NCBI GenBank assembly: GCA_022572905.1
Contig: JACZUZ010000131.1
Coordinates: 1-6,175, forward strand
DNA from: Candidatus Zixiibacteriota bacterium
GTDB lineage: Bacteria; Zixibacteria; MSB-5A5; GN15; JACZUZ01
Length of the DNA stretch: 6,175 bases
Direction: 5' to 3'
Below, piece by piece: positions 6,076-6,175 of the stretch (within the stretch, counting starts at the first letter, position 1; every line of letters starts with the position of its first letter). The notes under the pieces are model-generated. The model did not search any database, was not told where the DNA came from, and saw only the letters and a list, made by a program, of their open reading frames with translations. Made by a program: the position numbers and the translations under genes.

Positions 6076-6175
6076 ATGAAAGTCTCGATTGCCGCGGATC
6101 ACCGTGGCCTTCTCTGGAAAAACAAAGTTAAAGCCATACTCGAGGGCATGGGCCACGAGGTAATTGACCATAGTC
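6076..6175 (+). CDS. rpiB: Ribose-5-phosphate isomerase B (RpiB/LacA family), 3'-truncated by window edge
   Basis: Interconverts ribose 5-phosphate and ribulose 5-phosphate in the non-oxidative pentose phosphate pathway. Only the first 33 codons are visible. They begin MKVSIAADHRG and continue to GHEVIDHS, the typical RpiB N-terminus with the Asp8-His9 substrate-site pair, the xxxK helix, and the GHEVxD strand. An arginine follows the DH pair where many homologues have alanine or valine. The ATG at 6076 matches the usual family start; no clear Shine-Dalgarno sequence precedes it and no better in-frame start exists downstream of ilvE. It lies 61 bp after ilvE on the same strand and may be co-transcribed. 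The active-site cysteine/threonine region lies beyond the window, so it cannot be checked. Confidence 0.85.
   Translation, partial: MKVSIAADHRGLLWKNKVKAILEGMGHEVIDHS

Overview
This is a bacterial window of roughly 50% GC. All seven supported protein genes are on the + strand, and the coding regions are tightly packed. The gene content (thiolase, 3-hydroxyacyl-CoA dehydrogenase, two acyl-CoA dehydrogenases, BioY, IlvE, RpiB) is common in heterotrophic bacteria and does not fix the phylum. A Zixibacteria-like or other FCB-group bacterium would fit the overall impression, but this is a weak guess. I see no mobile element, CRISPR array, tRNA or rRNA.

Region 1 (2-4184) is a compact acyl-CoA operon. 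It holds the 3' part of a thiolase, a 3-hydroxybutyryl-CoA-type dehydrogenase, and two adjacent acyl-CoA dehydrogenases (ACADs). The last three genes are joined by two 4-bp ATGA stop/start overlaps, so translational coupling is likely. Together they cover three of the four steps of a beta-oxidation or reverse butyryl-CoA cycle. The enoyl-CoA hydratase and the electron-transfer flavoprotein (ETF) are not in the window.

Region 2 (4185-4845) holds bioY, the substrate-binding subunit of a biotin transporter. It lies 85 bp downstream with its own good ribosome binding site. The energising subunits BioM and BioN are absent from the window.

Region 3 (4846-5063) is a 218-bp spacer with several inverted repeats, a T-run, and a plausible promoter for ilvE. 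Region 4 (5064-6014) is a complete branched-chain aminotransferase, ilvE. Region 5 (6076-6175) is the first 33 codons of rpiB, cut by the window end.

The acyl-CoA enzymes, biotin uptake (for biotin-dependent carboxylases) and branched-chain aminotransferase could all serve branched-chain amino acid or fatty acid catabolism, but that link rests only on proximity. The points most worth a second look are these: (i) the second ACAD has lost the residues that normally reach into the neighbouring subunit's FAD site, which hints at a heteromeric ACAD; (ii) BioY has alanine where the family has a nearly invariant biotin-contacting aspartate; (iii) the bioY-ilvE spacer is structured. I found no clearly novel multi-gene system.
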